Assembly (NCBI GenBank): GCA_020832235.1
Contig: JAFIEZ010000007.1
Span: 124,001 to 188,000 of the forward strand
Origin: Bacteroidota bacterium
GTDB lineage: Bacteria; Bacteroidota; Rhodothermia; Balneolales; HLUCCA01
Length of the DNA stretch: 64,000 bases
Direction: 5' to 3'
The position numbers were made by a program, and so were the translations under genes. Below are positions 7,131 to 18,100 of the stretch, in pieces (within the stretch, counting starts at the first letter, position 1; each line of letters starts with the position of its first letter). Under the pieces are notes generated by a model. It was not told the DNA's origin, made no database searches, and was given only the letters and a program-made list of their open reading frames with translations.

Positions 7131-9842
7131 TCAGACCGTTTCTCGAGTTCTAAGAACTATGGTTTTAATTTCATGCGGACTCAAATGGAGGTTAATTACC
7201 CCGGGTGTGATGCAATCGCGTATGTCGGCATCATTCCAGCGTTCGTACAAATCGGTTTCACTCCATTTGCTAACTGGTAAATTGCAACGTACGGTAGTTT
7301 CAACCTGTTGATCAGACAAGTTGTACACTCTTAACACGGCTGTATCGCCGTCGGGATGCAGCCTGAACGAAGACAATGCTATTTCGGGGTGCTCGATTTC
7401 AATGATTGATGCCGAACGGGGTAACTGTTCTCCAGATTTCAGGTGGGGGAGATAGGGCATTTCGCGTACCCAGAGCGGATGAGAGAAACTTCTGGCCTGC
7501 TTAATGGCTTCCTCTTTCTGCCCAGAGAGGACGCAGCCGAAGCTGAGTTCCGCACGGATTTCCCTCAGGCACTGTGCGCCCGGAACAGCAATGGCAGGAC
7601 CGGCCTGAACCCGGCGTATGCGTCCGTTTCCGGTTGATAGCAGCCCTACGGAGCGGTTAATCGTGACGGCAACAAGGGTTTGGTCTTCATCTTGAAGAAG
7701 CTCAAATTCATGAAGTCCTCTACCGGCAAGCCAATAGCGGGTGTGTTCATCATCCAGCAAGATGAAATCGTTCATGTGCTGCGTACGGTACTCCAGTTCA
7801 CCCGGATAGGATTTGTAGCGGTCGGGATTGGATTCGGGTGTATGATAGGCTACGGTTTGACGTTCAGCTAATCTGAAATGACCGTCGGCAGCGGCCGTCT
7901 GTGATTGTAGTCCGGCCGGCAGAATGACCCGTAAACGAGAATCCTCGCTATGATTCGTGTAGTTTACCTGCACACTAACCGAACCGTTATGCTGCAGTTC
8001 AAGCGTGGTTTTGATATCTATAACGACAGGGGTTTCATCCTGTAAAGAGCGGGCTATGGTTAAATTATGTGTTAACTCGATTTGGGTTTCGTTTTCTGGA
8101 ACGGGTTTAACAGCAGTAAGCCGTGCCCTTTGTATCCCTTTCTCCGGTACGGGCCCGAAGGTATAGGTATCGCCGTTATCGTGCTCAAATTCGAATAGGA
8201 CAAAATCGGAGTATTTCTTGCCGGTTGCCGCGAAGTGGACTTCATAGCTGGTCTCAGATGCTTTTAATGTGGTTTTGTTCCGCTGTATTTCGAATGGTGC
8301 AGATCCTTTTTTTACCGGCTGTGCGGGTTCGTCTTTTTCGAATATATGCACGATATGGTAACCGCCGGGAGGTACTTCAACTTCGAAGGCAATATGGTAG
8401 CGTCTGCCCCAGCTGGTTTCCAGGAAGTTATTTCGAATACTATGCTCATTGGATGAGAGCGTTTTAACTGCTACCGTGTTGCCATTGGCATCGCAACCGC
8501 TCAACACGCGTTCCGGAGTGCGATCGCCTTGTTCTGCTTTTGCGTTGGCGAAAAGCACACTGGTTGTAACATACTGGGTAACAGGGAAAGGATTAGGATT
8601 ATAGACGAAAACATCGCTGGACTGCAGACCAGTTGTTGCAGGTTTACGGATACCAGTTTTCATCATCGCTTCCAGCTGTTCTACCATGAGCGACTCGGCA
8701 AGCTCCTGAACCTGTCGGAAACGCACTTCATCGTCTTCATGAACCCCATCTGTGCTGCATCCACAAATATCGTCGTGCGGATGATTTTGCAGTAACAGCT
8801 TCCATCCATAGGTCAGAAAGTCAGATACATCGGGCCTTCCGGTGTTAAAGCGAGTCCATAAAGCCAGGGGTTCTATATGTTTCTCCAGCAATGATTGCGA
8901 CCGGTGATTCTGCTGTTTGAGGTATATACGGGTAGAAAAAACACTGGAAAGAATGGGATGGTCGGCATTGCCAAGTAGGTCACCCCGAATGATTTCGTGG
9001 GAATGGCCCTCTGCGCGTACGGCTTCAAAGAAATCGTTGAATGTACCGTGCCTGAAATCAATTTTAGTGCCATTACGATTTATGTGGGCCAGTATTTCCG
9101 GCAGCTCTGGCTGCTCGGGCATGTGATCGAAACCGTTGTTGATAAGGAAAACATGCTCTTTCTGCAATAATTGGAGCTTTTCAATGGCTTCGTTAATGCG
9201 TTTACTGGCCAGTTCAACATCCGGTTTAAGCCCATCAAATCGGCCGTATTGATCTGGGTATCCCAAAGCAGCTCCGTTGAAGTATCCATCAACCAGATAG
9301 GTTGTTAAAACGCTACTTCCGTTGGGACTTTCCCACTCAAAAATACTCCCGGCCTTTTCTTTGCTGTCGGCATCGAGTCCTCTCATGAATATGAACGAGC
9401 GGATACCGAACTGATTGAGCACCTGAGGGAGCTGGGCGAAATGACCGAATGGGTCGGGTACGTATCCTTCCTGCATACTCGAACCATAGCTTCGGGCCGT
9501 GCTTAATCCTATTTGAAGGTTACGAATGACCGATTCCCCGCTTACCAGAAAAAGGTCGGGCAGTATGTACCACGGCCCAACGATTAATTTACCGGTGGAA
9601 ATGAGCTGGCGGAGGATGGTTTTGTTATAAGGTTTGATTTCAAGGTAATCGTCGAGTAGAATAGTCTGACCATCCAGCGTAAAGGAATGGTAATGCTGAT
9701 TTTGTTGCAGCAAGGGTATAAGACGGTCTATCATTCTGACCATTCTGTGGCGGAATTGCTGAAAGGTAAGATACCACGCCCTGTCCCAGTGGGTGTGAGA
9801 TACTACAATTCCGATTTTTTGTTGATGCTGGGTTTCAGGCAT
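7131..9842 (-). CDS. GH38 alpha-mannosidase
   Basis: The 903-residue enzyme is a zinc-dependent retaining alpha-mannosidase of family GH38. The zinc-site motif HTHWDRAWY is at residues 16-24 (His18, Asp20). The nucleophile motif DPFGHF gives Asp130, and HPHDDICGCSTDGVH (354-368) supplies further ligands; this last form is typical of the bacterial MngB-like branch. The C-terminal half (about 400-903) is the beta-sandwich region. There is no signal peptide, so it should act on imported oligosaccharides in the cytoplasm. It is the first gene of the leftward operon and is divergent from the sugar-binding/TonB operon across a 377-base promoter region. Length and motifs are complete. Linkage specificity cannot be told from sequence. 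Confidence 0.93.
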   Translation of the reverse strand: MPETQHQQKIGIVVSHTHWDRAWYLTFQQFRHRMVRMIDRLIPLLQQNQHYHSFTLDGQTILLDDYLEIKPYNKTILRQLISTGKLIVGPWYILPDLFLVSGESVIRNLQIGLSTARSYGSSMQEGYVPDPFGHFAQLPQVLNQFGIRSFIFMRGLDADSKEKAGSIFEWESPNGSSVLTTYLVDGYFNGAALGYPDQYGRFDGLKPDVELASKRINEAIEKLQLLQKEHVFLINNGFDHMPEQPELPEILAHINRNGTKIDFRHGTFNDFFEAVRAEGHSHEIIRGDLLGNADHPILSSVFSTRIYLKQQNHRSQSLLEKHIEPLALWTRFNTGRPDVSDFLTYGWKLLLQNHPHDDICGCSTDGVHEDDEVRFRQVQELAESLMVEQLEAMMKTGIRKPATTGLQSSDVFVYNPNPFPVTQYVTTSVLFANAKAEQGDRTPERVLSGCDANGNTVAVKTLSSNEHSIRNNFLETSWGRRYHIAFEVEVPPGGYHIVHIFEKDEPAQPVKKGSAPFEIQRNKTTLKASETSYEVHFAATGKKYSDFVLFEFEHDNGDTYTFGPVPEKGIQRARLTAVKPVPENETQIELTHNLTIARSLQDETPVVIDIKTTLELQHNGSVSVQVNYTNHSEDSRLRVILPAGLQSQTAAADGHFRLAERQTVAYHTPESNPDRYKSYPGELEYRTQHMNDFILLDDEHTRYWLAGRGLHEFELLQDEDQTLVAVTINRSVGLLSTGNGRIRRVQAGPAIAVPGAQCLREIRAELSFGCVLSGQKEEAIKQARSFSHPLWVREMPYLPHLKSGEQLPRSASIIEIEHPEIALSSFRLHPDGDTAVLRVYNLSDQQVETTVRCNLPVSKWSETDLYERWNDADIRDCITPGVINLHLSPHEIKTIVLRTRETV

Positions 9843-10020
9843 TACACTTGTTAAAAATTATATCCCTTGTGTGATAACGTATGTGCCAGGCTGCTAATTA
9901 ATGTTGATACATACATAAAGTACACAATGGGCTGAATTAATAAAATTACTTTTGAATTGGGCGTGTAAAATGATGTCTACGAATCATATTCATTTAGTTT
10001 TAAATAGTCAATAAGAAACT

Positions 10021-10032
10021 AAAAGCGCTTTT
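10021..10032. promoter_or_regulatory. Palindromic operator candidate AAAAGCGCTTTT
   Basis: AAAAGCGCTTTT is a perfect 12-base palindrome with a central CG, the form expected for a LacI-family site. It lies centrally in the divergent promoter region. A related core, TAAGCGCTTTT, occurs upstream of the metallo-beta-lactamase gene at about 55836-55846. Confidence 0.45.
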
Positions 10033-10081
10033 TTAAAAATTTTAGAATTATTTTTTTGACTTAATGATATAGGTGATATAC

Positions 10082-10100
10082 ATTATGATAAAGTCATAAT
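10082..10100. promoter_or_regulatory. Inverted repeat ATTATGA-N5-TCATAAT
   Basis: Perfect 7-base arms (10082-10088 and 10094-10100) flank the 5-base spacer TAAAG. The 19-base site is 120 bases upstream of the rightward start, a good place for an operator of the GntR-type regulator encoded in the same operon. Confidence 0.45.
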
Positions 10101-10219
10101 AGGCATATGTATTATGCACATTGAGTTGCTTTAATTCGATAATGCTCGATGTGCAATGGTCAACATGTCTTTATTTACGTCTTTTACAATTGAATACCCA
10201 TCACTAATAATAGGTGTAT

Positions 10220-12388
10220 ATGAAACAAATACTACTGTTTGCTTGCGTTTTAGCCTTGAGTTTCGGAAGCGCTTCGAGCGTATTTGCTCAAGGTACGGCA
10301 TCTGCCCACAATCTTATTGACATTGCATACAATGGGATTCCTGTTACCGTAGACGGTGATCTAAGCGACTGGGATGATGCTCATTTTGTATTTATGAGCC
10401 AGGACAGTCCGTTCTTCCTTCAGATTACCAACGGCCAACCTGTACAGGGAGTGCCCGATAGTCCGGCTGATTTCAGCGCGTATTTTGCGTTGAAAATGAC
10501 GGATGAGGCTATTTATGTTGCCGCGCGGGTACGCGATGAGGGGGTTCCGCTCTTTGATCAGCCTGCCGGACCAAACCTGGCCTTCGATTTTGACCATATC
10601 AGTTTATACCTGGGGCTGTACGATATAGGTACCCGTCCCGGCAGTCCTCACATTGAAGGGCCAACTACAACCAACTTCAATCATATCAATCCGGTTACCG
10701 AAGAGTCTTTTGAGTCTAATCGTCATTATCGCATAGCATCACAATATGACGACACCGAATCTACGCTCGGACCAGATTACCAGCTGTTGCTTCGTGCAGT
10801 CGAGCATGATCCTGCAACATTTGTAAGCCGCGATTTTACCTATGCCGGCGCGTATGTAGATACCACTCTCGGTGGTACAACAGCGGCCGTAGTTCTGTGG
10901 GATGATGAACTTGGCTATAATATTGAGTGGAGAATTCCATTCACATCGCTCGCCGGAAAAATTGCTAAAGGGAGCGGGCCATTCGCAGAATTTGAATGGC
11001 CACTGTTTCAGCCTGCAGATGGCATGATTATTCCATTTGATGTAGATATTACCGACCGAGATGAGCCGAGTCCTCCAGACGGCTACATACCGAATACCTA
11101 TCTGCGTGCCGGACAGTACCCTGCATTATGGCGTGATGCGCATAATTTTGGTATGCGTGGACGAATCGTAGACCTTTCTGCTAATCCATGGGACCGTCCT
11201 GATTCTAAATTCTATATTGACTACAAACCGGTTCAGAACGTCACTATTGACGGTGACTTGTCAGACTGGGCTGATGCAATGTTTTACGGAAACAGCCAGG
11301 ATCACCCACACTTTCTTCAAATCACCAACAATATGCCGGTCCAGGGTGTTCCTGCCAGTCCGGCTGATTTCAGTTATTATTTCTCCATGAAGATGGATGA
11401 TGAGCATGTGTATTTCGCTTTGGTAGTTCGCGATGAAGGAACACCCATGATTGAAACGCCTGCTACGCCAAACCTGGCATTCAATTATGACCACATGAGT
11501 GTGTACTTAGGCCTGTTTGATATCGGAAATCGTCCGGGGAGTCCGCATGTAGAGGGTAACAGCCCGGGTGCCACGAACTTTATGTTCACTAACCCGGTAA
11601 CAGAGGAAGAGTTTGAAGCAAGCCGACACTACCGTATTGCACCAGAGTTCGACAACACCGAAACTACGCTTGGTCCTGATTACCAGTTACTGATTCGTGC
11701 ACTCGATTTTGGTGCTATCCCATTTGTGAGTGAAGAATTTACCTACAACGGCGCCTACGTTGACACGACTATTCAGGGAACGGTTGCCGCTACAGCCTTT
11801 TTTGAAGACGAAAATGGTTATTTCCTGGAGTGGAAGGTGCCCTTTGCCTCACTTGCCGGACAAATATCCAAACGTCAGAGTCCGTTCGCAGACTTCACAT
11901 GGCCACTTTTTGAGCCTGCTCCAGGTAAAATCATCGTGTTCGACGCAGATGTAACCGATCTGGATGATGGTGATCGGGGCAACAACCGGTACCTGCGTAT
12001 GGGACGTTACCCTGCACTCTGGCGGGATGCGCACAACTTTGGTATGCGTGGACAGATTATCGAAGCTGGTCTGCCAAGTACCGTGAGTATTGATTACACC
12101 GAGAACCGTACTGCGGAGCGCCCGTCTTCTATCGAGCTCTCTCAGAACTTCCCGAATCCGTTTAATCCGTCTACCACCATTCGTTTCGCATTGCCTGAGT
12201 CACAGCAGGTACGCCTGAGTGTTTACAACATGCTGGGACAGGAAGTAGCTGTACTGGTTAACGGCGTGCAGCCTGCTGGTGTGGCAACGGTTAATTTTGA
12301 TGCATCCAGCTTGAGCAGTGGTATGTACATCTACCGTCTTACGACCGGCGCTGAAACGGTAAGCCGTAAGATGCTATTGCTCAAATAA
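10220..12388 (+). CDS. T9SS-secreted protein with duplicated CBM9/DOMON-like domain
   Basis: I start at the ATG at 10220; a GTG two codons upstream is the only alternative. Residues 1-24 form a signal peptide. Two copies of a roughly 300-residue module follow (about 28-330 and 335-620). Each opens with VDGDLSDWxDAxF and contains SPADFS(A/Y)YF, PNLAFxxDHxSxYLGL, TTLGPDYQLLxRA and YPALWRDAHNFGMRG. This resembles CBM9/DOMON-type carbohydrate-binding sandwiches. The protein ends in a T9SS type A domain (QNFPNPFNPSTTIRFALPE, final KMLLLK). It is the first gene of the rightward operon and is followed by a strong terminator, so it is probably made in excess over the downstream genes. A surface glycan-binding role, replacing the usual SusD/SusE proteins, is a reasonable inference. 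Confidence 0.85.
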   Translation: MKQILLFACVLALSFGSASSVFAQGTASAHNLIDIAYNGIPVTVDGDLSDWDDAHFVFMSQDSPFFLQITNGQPVQGVPDSPADFSAYFALKMTDEAIYVAARVRDEGVPLFDQPAGPNLAFDFDHISLYLGLYDIGTRPGSPHIEGPTTTNFNHINPVTEESFESNRHYRIASQYDDTESTLGPDYQLLLRAVEHDPATFVSRDFTYAGAYVDTTLGGTTAAVVLWDDELGYNIEWRIPFTSLAGKIAKGSGPFAEFEWPLFQPADGMIIPFDVDITDRDEPSPPDGYIPNTYLRAGQYPALWRDAHNFGMRGRIVDLSANPWDRPDSKFYIDYKPVQNVTIDGDLSDWADAMFYGNSQDHPHFLQITNNMPVQGVPASPADFSYYFSMKMDDEHVYFALVVRDEGTPMIETPATPNLAFNYDHMSVYLGLFDIGNRPGSPHVEGNSPGATNFMFTNPVTEEEFEASRHYRIAPEFDNTETTLGPDYQLLIRALDFGAIPFVSEEFTYNGAYVDTTIQGTVAATAFFEDENGYFLEWKVPFASLAGQISKRQSPFADFTWPLFEPAPGKIIVFDADVTDLDDGDRGNNRYLRMGRYPALWRDAHNFGMRGQIIEAGLPSTVSIDYTENRTAERPSSIELSQNFPNPFNPSTTIRFALPESQQVRLSVYNMLGQEVAVLVNGVQPAGVATVNFDASSLSSGMYIYRLTTGAETVSRKMLLLK

Positions 12389-12423
12389 TACATTTTCATA
12401 GCGAGTCTCTCTCAAACCAAATA

Positions 12424-12464
12424 CCGGTACAGGGTTGAACGCCCTGTGCCGGATTATTTCTTTT
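12424..12464 (+). terminator. Intrinsic terminator after the sugar-binding protein gene
   Basis: CCGGTACAGGG (12424-12434) pairs with CCCTGTGCCGG (12442-12452), an 11-base stem with one G-T pair and a 7-base loop. The T-rich tail ATTATTTCTTTT follows. It stands between the first gene and the TonB gene and probably lowers, rather than abolishes, downstream transcription, since only 35 bases separate it from the next start. Confidence 0.8.
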
Positions 12465-12498
12465 CTAGCCATAATCATCCAAAAATCTTGCGGTATTC

Positions 12499-15153
12499 AT
12501 GGTACGTATCCGATTGTTCTTACTCTTGCTTATTACCATCCTCACAGCAGGCTCTGCACTGGCTCAATCCGGTAAAATTGAGGGGCGTGTTGTTGATCAG
12601 GACGGGGAGCCGCTCATAGGTGTCAACGTTATTGTGGAAGGTACAACCCGAGGGGCATCTACCGATCTGGACGGGTTCTACTTTATTCTGAATGTTCGTC
12701 CCGGCACCTACAATCTGGTGGCCTCTTACCTGGGCTTTGATAGTGTCACCATCACAGATGTAGAGGTTTCTACCGACAGAACAACCACCATAAACTTCGA
12801 AATGTTTGAATCGGGACTGATGCTCGGTGAGGTCGTGGTGTCGGCACAGGCTAATATGATCGTACGCGACCGAACCTCGGCTTCTGCGCGGGTGAGCGGT
12901 GAAGACCTGGCTATTTTACCGGTCGACAATTTCCAGCAGGCCGTTTCACTTCAGGCGGGCGTAACTCGTGGACAGGGCGGTTCTATTCATATCCGTGGTG
13001 GTCGTGCCAGCGAAGTTAAATACTATGTGGACGGAATCGCTGTTTCGAATCCCTTCAATTTCGGACTTTCCGTACCCGTCGAGAATACAGCTATACAGGA
13101 AGTAGAGGTAATCAGCGGTAGTTTCAATGCAGAGTTTGGTCAAGCCAACTCAGGAATTATCAATATTGTTACCCGTGAAGGCGGCGACAATTTTCGGGGT
13201 ACTTTCGTAGGCAGCACCGGCGGCTACTTCTCAAATCGAGACGATATTTTCTTTCAGATTGGCGAAGCAAGTCCGGTAGGAATACGCTCATTCGAAGGAT
13301 CATTCTCGGGCCCCACACCGTACCGACCGATCAAGTTTTTTATCAACGCACGGTATTCTGAAGACCAGGGGCACCTGTTCGGAAGACGTGTATTTATGCC
13401 AGCCGACAGCTCTAATTTCAGCAGTGCGAATCCGAATTCATGGAACATTGTGACTACCGGCGATTCATCGGTAGTTTCTATGAACGATCGGGTTGGATTA
13501 ACTACATTGGGCAAACTTACCTGGGATGTAACCCGCGACGTTAAGTTGTCTTATTCATTCACCAGGGGCTACACCAGAGCTAAGTTTTACAACCATAATT
13601 ACCGGCTGAATCCCGGTTTTATGCCAACGCAGCGCAGCGAGAACTTCAATCATTTGGTGACATTGAACCATGTATTATCGAACCGGTTATTTTATAATCT
13701 CCGGCTGACAGCGAATATGACCAATTTCACACAGTATGTCTACGAAGACCCATTTGATCCGCGATACCGCAACATCTTTGGACGAGGGAATCAGCCCGCA
13801 TTTATGTTTAACACCGGTGGGGTAGATAATTACTACCTCGACAGAAGCAGCGCCACCTATGCTGTTCGATTTGATATTACCCGTAAAACAGGTCGGTACC
13901 ATCTGATTAAGGCTGGGTTTGAGTACCGACATAACGAGTTGAATTACGAAGACTTCCGCATTCAGGTAAATCCTTTTACCTTCGGCGATTTTACCCCTCG
14001 CATTCAGTTTAATGATGCACGGTTATATCGACAGTATAATCGAACACCATTAGAGGTTTCAGCGTACATCCAGGACAAAATTGAAATCCGTGATCTTATC
14101 ATCAATGTAGGGCTTCGCTTCGATTATTTTGATCCGCAGGCCGATGTGCCCACCGATTTACGTGATCCGGATAACTCGCTCACGAATCGTCCTGCCGAGG
14201 AAGCTTTCACCCGGGCCAGTGCCAAATGGCAGTTTAGTCCTCGCCTGGGCTTTGCGTTTCCTATTACGGCTAACGGTGTAATTTATGCCTCTTATGGGCA
14301 GTTTTTTCAGATACCCGAATTTCAGCGGCTGTACGAGAATCCGCGTTTTGCTGTTCGCGGTGGTACCTTTAATACTATTTTGGGCAATGCTGATCTGGAA
14401 GCACAACGTTCTGTACTCTATGAAATCGGCTTGCAACAACAGTTAACTCCTTTTCTCGCAGTTGATCTGACGGTTTATCACCGAGACATCCGAAACCTGC
14501 TGGGCACCGAGTTGTTTGAGGCCTATTCCGGCGGAGATTCGTATGGCGTGTATCGAAATGTTGACTTTGGCTCTGTTCGAGGAGTAACCGCAGCATTTTC
14601 TGTCTTTGAACCTACATCAGGTCTTTCGGCATCTATCAACTACACGTATCAGTCGGTTCGTGGGAATGGGTCGGATCCTCAGCAGGCATTTTTTGATGCC
14701 CAGAACAATACCGAGGCCACATCTGTGCTGGTGCCGCTGGCCTGGGATTTACGTCACAACGTAGCCGGTACCATTGCCATGCGGTTGCAAAACTGGAATG
14801 TGGGTATTACCGGTGAGTACCGAACGGGCTATCCGTTCACGCCCCGCGATATTGTAGGGTCGTCGATTACCGAACAGCGCAACGCCGCCCGATACAAGCC
14901 CGAAACGTATTTCGACATTCGTATGTCGCGCATAGTACGCATTGGTGATACCAAAGCTCAGTTATTTATCATTGGTGAGAATATTCTGGATTTCTACCGC
15001 ACCGATCGTTACCCGAATCTGCGACGCGATGAAATCGAGGCCAGTAGGGCCAGTGGAATTGAACGGGTGAATACCCGCGAAGACTTTGTGCGCAATCCCC
15101 TCGTGCAACCTACGCCCAGAGTTGTCCGTGCCGGGCTACAGTTTGACTTTTAA
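12499..15153 (+). CDS. TonB-dependent receptor with carboxypeptidase-regulatory domain
   Basis: The 884-residue protein has a signal peptide (1-22), a CarboxypepD_reg-like domain (about 25-110, GKIEGRVVDQDGEPLIGVNV), a plug domain (about 125-235, with ISGSFNAEFGQANSGIINIVTREGG) and a 22-strand-type barrel ending RAGLQFDF with terminal Phe. This is the SusC-like layout of outer-membrane importers energised by TonB. No SusD follows. Instead the next genes, 12 bases away and then overlapping, encode a large secreted protein and a PorV/PorQ-like protein, a trio that recurs in Balneolota and Ignavibacteria to my knowledge. Ligand specificity is unknown; oligosaccharide uptake fits the surrounding glycosidases. 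Confidence 0.9.
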   Translation: MVRIRLFLLLLITILTAGSALAQSGKIEGRVVDQDGEPLIGVNVIVEGTTRGASTDLDGFYFILNVRPGTYNLVASYLGFDSVTITDVEVSTDRTTTINFEMFESGLMLGEVVVSAQANMIVRDRTSASARVSGEDLAILPVDNFQQAVSLQAGVTRGQGGSIHIRGGRASEVKYYVDGIAVSNPFNFGLSVPVENTAIQEVEVISGSFNAEFGQANSGIINIVTREGGDNFRGTFVGSTGGYFSNRDDIFFQIGEASPVGIRSFEGSFSGPTPYRPIKFFINARYSEDQGHLFGRRVFMPADSSNFSSANPNSWNIVTTGDSSVVSMNDRVGLTTLGKLTWDVTRDVKLSYSFTRGYTRAKFYNHNYRLNPGFMPTQRSENFNHLVTLNHVLSNRLFYNLRLTANMTNFTQYVYEDPFDPRYRNIFGRGNQPAFMFNTGGVDNYYLDRSSATYAVRFDITRKTGRYHLIKAGFEYRHNELNYEDFRIQVNPFTFGDFTPRIQFNDARLYRQYNRTPLEVSAYIQDKIEIRDLIINVGLRFDYFDPQADVPTDLRDPDNSLTNRPAEEAFTRASAKWQFSPRLGFAFPITANGVIYASYGQFFQIPEFQRLYENPRFAVRGGTFNTILGNADLEAQRSVLYEIGLQQQLTPFLAVDLTVYHRDIRNLLGTELFEAYSGGDSYGVYRNVDFGSVRGVTAAFSVFEPTSGLSASINYTYQSVRGNGSDPQQAFFDAQNNTEATSVLVPLAWDLRHNVAGTIAMRLQNWNVGITGEYRTGYPFTPRDIVGSSITEQRNAARYKPETYFDIRMSRIVRIGDTKAQLFIIGENILDFYRTDRYPNLRRDEIEASRASGIERVNTREDFVRNPLVQPTPRVVRAGLQFDF

Positions 15154-15165
15154 GAATTTAACCCC

Positions 15166-18100
15166 ATGAGTATTCAATCAGCTATGCATGTTTCCCTTGT
15201 TCATAAACTTATTGCCTGTGCTTTTTTTGCTTCGGCATTCGTTTTAAGCTCAGACGTTGCAGTGGCACAGGATAATACCGGAGTATTTGTTGATCCCAAC
15301 AGAAGTGAACGGCAGTTCCGAACCAATCTGAATATCGCTGGTAACGATGTGGAGTCTATTATTACCAATTTCGGTACCATCGGCCGCGGAAACGAAAGTA
15401 TAAATCAGGCTGGGGTCTGGCCAAGAGGAACCGGGCATGGTCACCTGCATGAAATGACCGGATTTATCGGCGCCGAGGTGAATCTGAATCGAGGCGGTGT
15501 CATTGGACCGAAACAGGTTGTAATCTCCGATGGCTATCGAGATGGCGGTGAAACTATAGATCCTGAAACGGGTATTGAGTGGAAATTTCAACCTTTACCC
15601 GGTTATTTGAACCTGAGCGCTACACAGGTTCAGATTGCCAATTCCCAAAATCCGAACAGCTGGCCCACAACATGGCCCGGTCGTGATGCCACCTGGGATG
15701 GCGCCTGGAATGGTTTCTTCGGATTAAATCAGTTTAATGCCGATCAGGAAGTTTTCTATGTAATGGATGATGCCTGGAACCGCGAGTATCAGTTTTATCC
15801 CGATTCGCGCGACTCTACCAAACGTGGACTTGGCGTACAGGTAAATGTGCGGCTTTTTCAGTGGAGTCAGGCCCTGGCTAAAGACATCCTGTTCATGCAG
15901 TATGAGGTTACCAATACTGGTACAACCAACTACACGTATAACATGAACGATAACCCCATCTTTTTCGGAGGATATACGGATGTAAACCCATCGGGAGCCG
16001 GAGCAACGGATGATGCCGCTGCTTTCGATAGGTCTCAGAATATTGTGTACGGCTGGTCGGCCACCGGAGTAGGTTTGTGGACACAGTTTCGAGAAATCCC
16101 ACCCGGATATATTGGCTGGAAGTTTCTCGAGAGCCCGGGTATAGCTGATGATGGTATTGATAACGACGGTGACGGTATCATCGACGAACGGCGGGATAAC
16201 CCGGCGGGGGAGTATGTATTCGGTCCTTGTGGCATCTATGATGAGCCTCAGTTTCGCTGGGAGGGGGATGAAAACTGCAACTGGAATCCGCTCACCGACG
16301 ATGTGGGCTCCGATGGCATCGGTCCGCTGGACCCGAACTATCCCGGACCTGATCCCGATGGAACCGAAGGCAACGGCAGGCCAGACCAGGGAGAACCGAA
16401 CTTTGGCCGCCTCGACAAAAATGAGTCGGACCAGATTGGTCTTACCTCATTTTTTGCACCGCTTTTTGGCACAGTGAATATCAACAATGAAGAGCAGATG
16501 TGGCCTCGCATGCAACCTGGTTTCTTCGACATCCCGCAGCAGGCCGTAAACCAGTACTGGATTTTTGCATCCGGACCGTTTACACTGAGGCCAAATCAAA
16601 CAGAGCGCTTCTCTACGTCTTTTGTTTTTGGCGCCAATGAGCGTGAAATGTTTCGAAACGCTCAGGTAGCCCAACGTATTTACGATGCTGATTACCGCTT
16701 TGCACGTCCGCCACTGCCACCAACACTTACAGCTATTCCGGGGGATGGTCGTGTCGTGTTACAGTGGGATGAAACGGCTGAGTTTTCATTCGACCCAATT
16801 TACGGGTTTGATTTTGAAGGGTATCGGGTGATTAAAGCTACGGATCCGAGTTTCAGAGATGCCCGTGATATCACCGATGCCTTGGGTACACCCCGATACA
16901 AGGTAGCCATCGCCCAGTTCGACATCGTGAATGGGCTTGTTGGTCCGCATCCGCTTCAATTGGGCGAGGAAATTGGGCAGCCCACCGGAGTACATTACTA
17001 CATGGGTGATGACACCGGCCTGCAGCATTACTTTATTGATGAGGACGTGATTAACGGCAGAACGTATTACTATGCTGTTGTTTCTTACGATCAGGGCTAC
17101 GATCTGGACTTTTTTGAGCGGGGCATATCGGAGTTGGATAACCTGTTCCGGATTTCCCCATCAGAATCGCCGGCCAGTATTACGGTAACCAACGGAGTTA
17201 TCACCTCCTTTTCGCCGAATACGGCGGCGGCACGTCCAAACACGCAACCCAGTGACCTGGTTGAAGGCAGCCTCGATACCGATGCTCAGAATCGCATCGT
17301 ACGAACTGGGGGGGTCGCCACCGGAAATATTCGTGCTATTGCCGTATCGCCGCAATTGTTCGAGGATGCCGCCTTTACGGTGATTTTTGAGGAGGCGCGT
17401 CGGCCCGGAAGACCATCGGTTGAAACCACCACCACTACCTATACCGTAGTAGATGATTTGGGTAATATCATTGTAGACGCAGCCGAAGTTCCACGTCGCC
17501 TGAATGGTGATCCACAGCGGATGTGGACCCACGAGTTACTTGATCGTGGATTCATCCTGCAATTCGATAATCAGGAGCCGTCATTGGCGAACACCCAACA
17601 GAACTCAGGCTGGGTTGAGGGCAGTCAGTCGAACTTGAGAACCATCATCAGTACTGTTCCAACCTTTGCCTATCCTGATGCGCCAATCTGGCCCTTATCG
17701 GTTGTGGTTGAGTTTTTTGATCCGGAAGGAGAGCCGGTTGACTCGCACTTTACCTCAACAACAGGGAATATTTCGCGTCCTGTTTTCTTCAAGGTGTACG
17801 AATATGAAACCGGCCGTCCGCTCGATTTCATATTGAATGAACCTACGGCTACCAGGAACAACGGCGTAATCGACCTGAACGAAAATATTCAGATTGTATT
17901 CAAGGATAATCCTACCGATACGCGCTACATCCCTTCCTGGCAAATTACTTTTGAGCGCCCCCGCAATAGTGCCGGTGACGACCTGCCTGATGAGCAAGTC
18001 ATACTTCCGCAGGCGGGTGATAAGTTCATCCTCCGCTCACAGATTCCCTTTGGAGCACGTGACGCTTATGCGTTCAGGTCCAGCGCGCGGGTAGCCGATC

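Larger units (their letters stand above)
9843..10219. promoter_or_regulatory. Divergent promoter region of the glycan locus
   Basis: This 377-base, AT-rich stretch separates the leftward GH38 operon from the rightward sugar-binding/TonB operon and must contain both promoters. Two palindromic sites are visible (10021-10032 and 10082-10100). A TACTTTTG at 9947-9954 matches the Bacteroidota -7 consensus TAnnTTTG on the plus strand, but no convincing -33 element accompanies it. No open frame is credible here. Confidence 0.6.
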
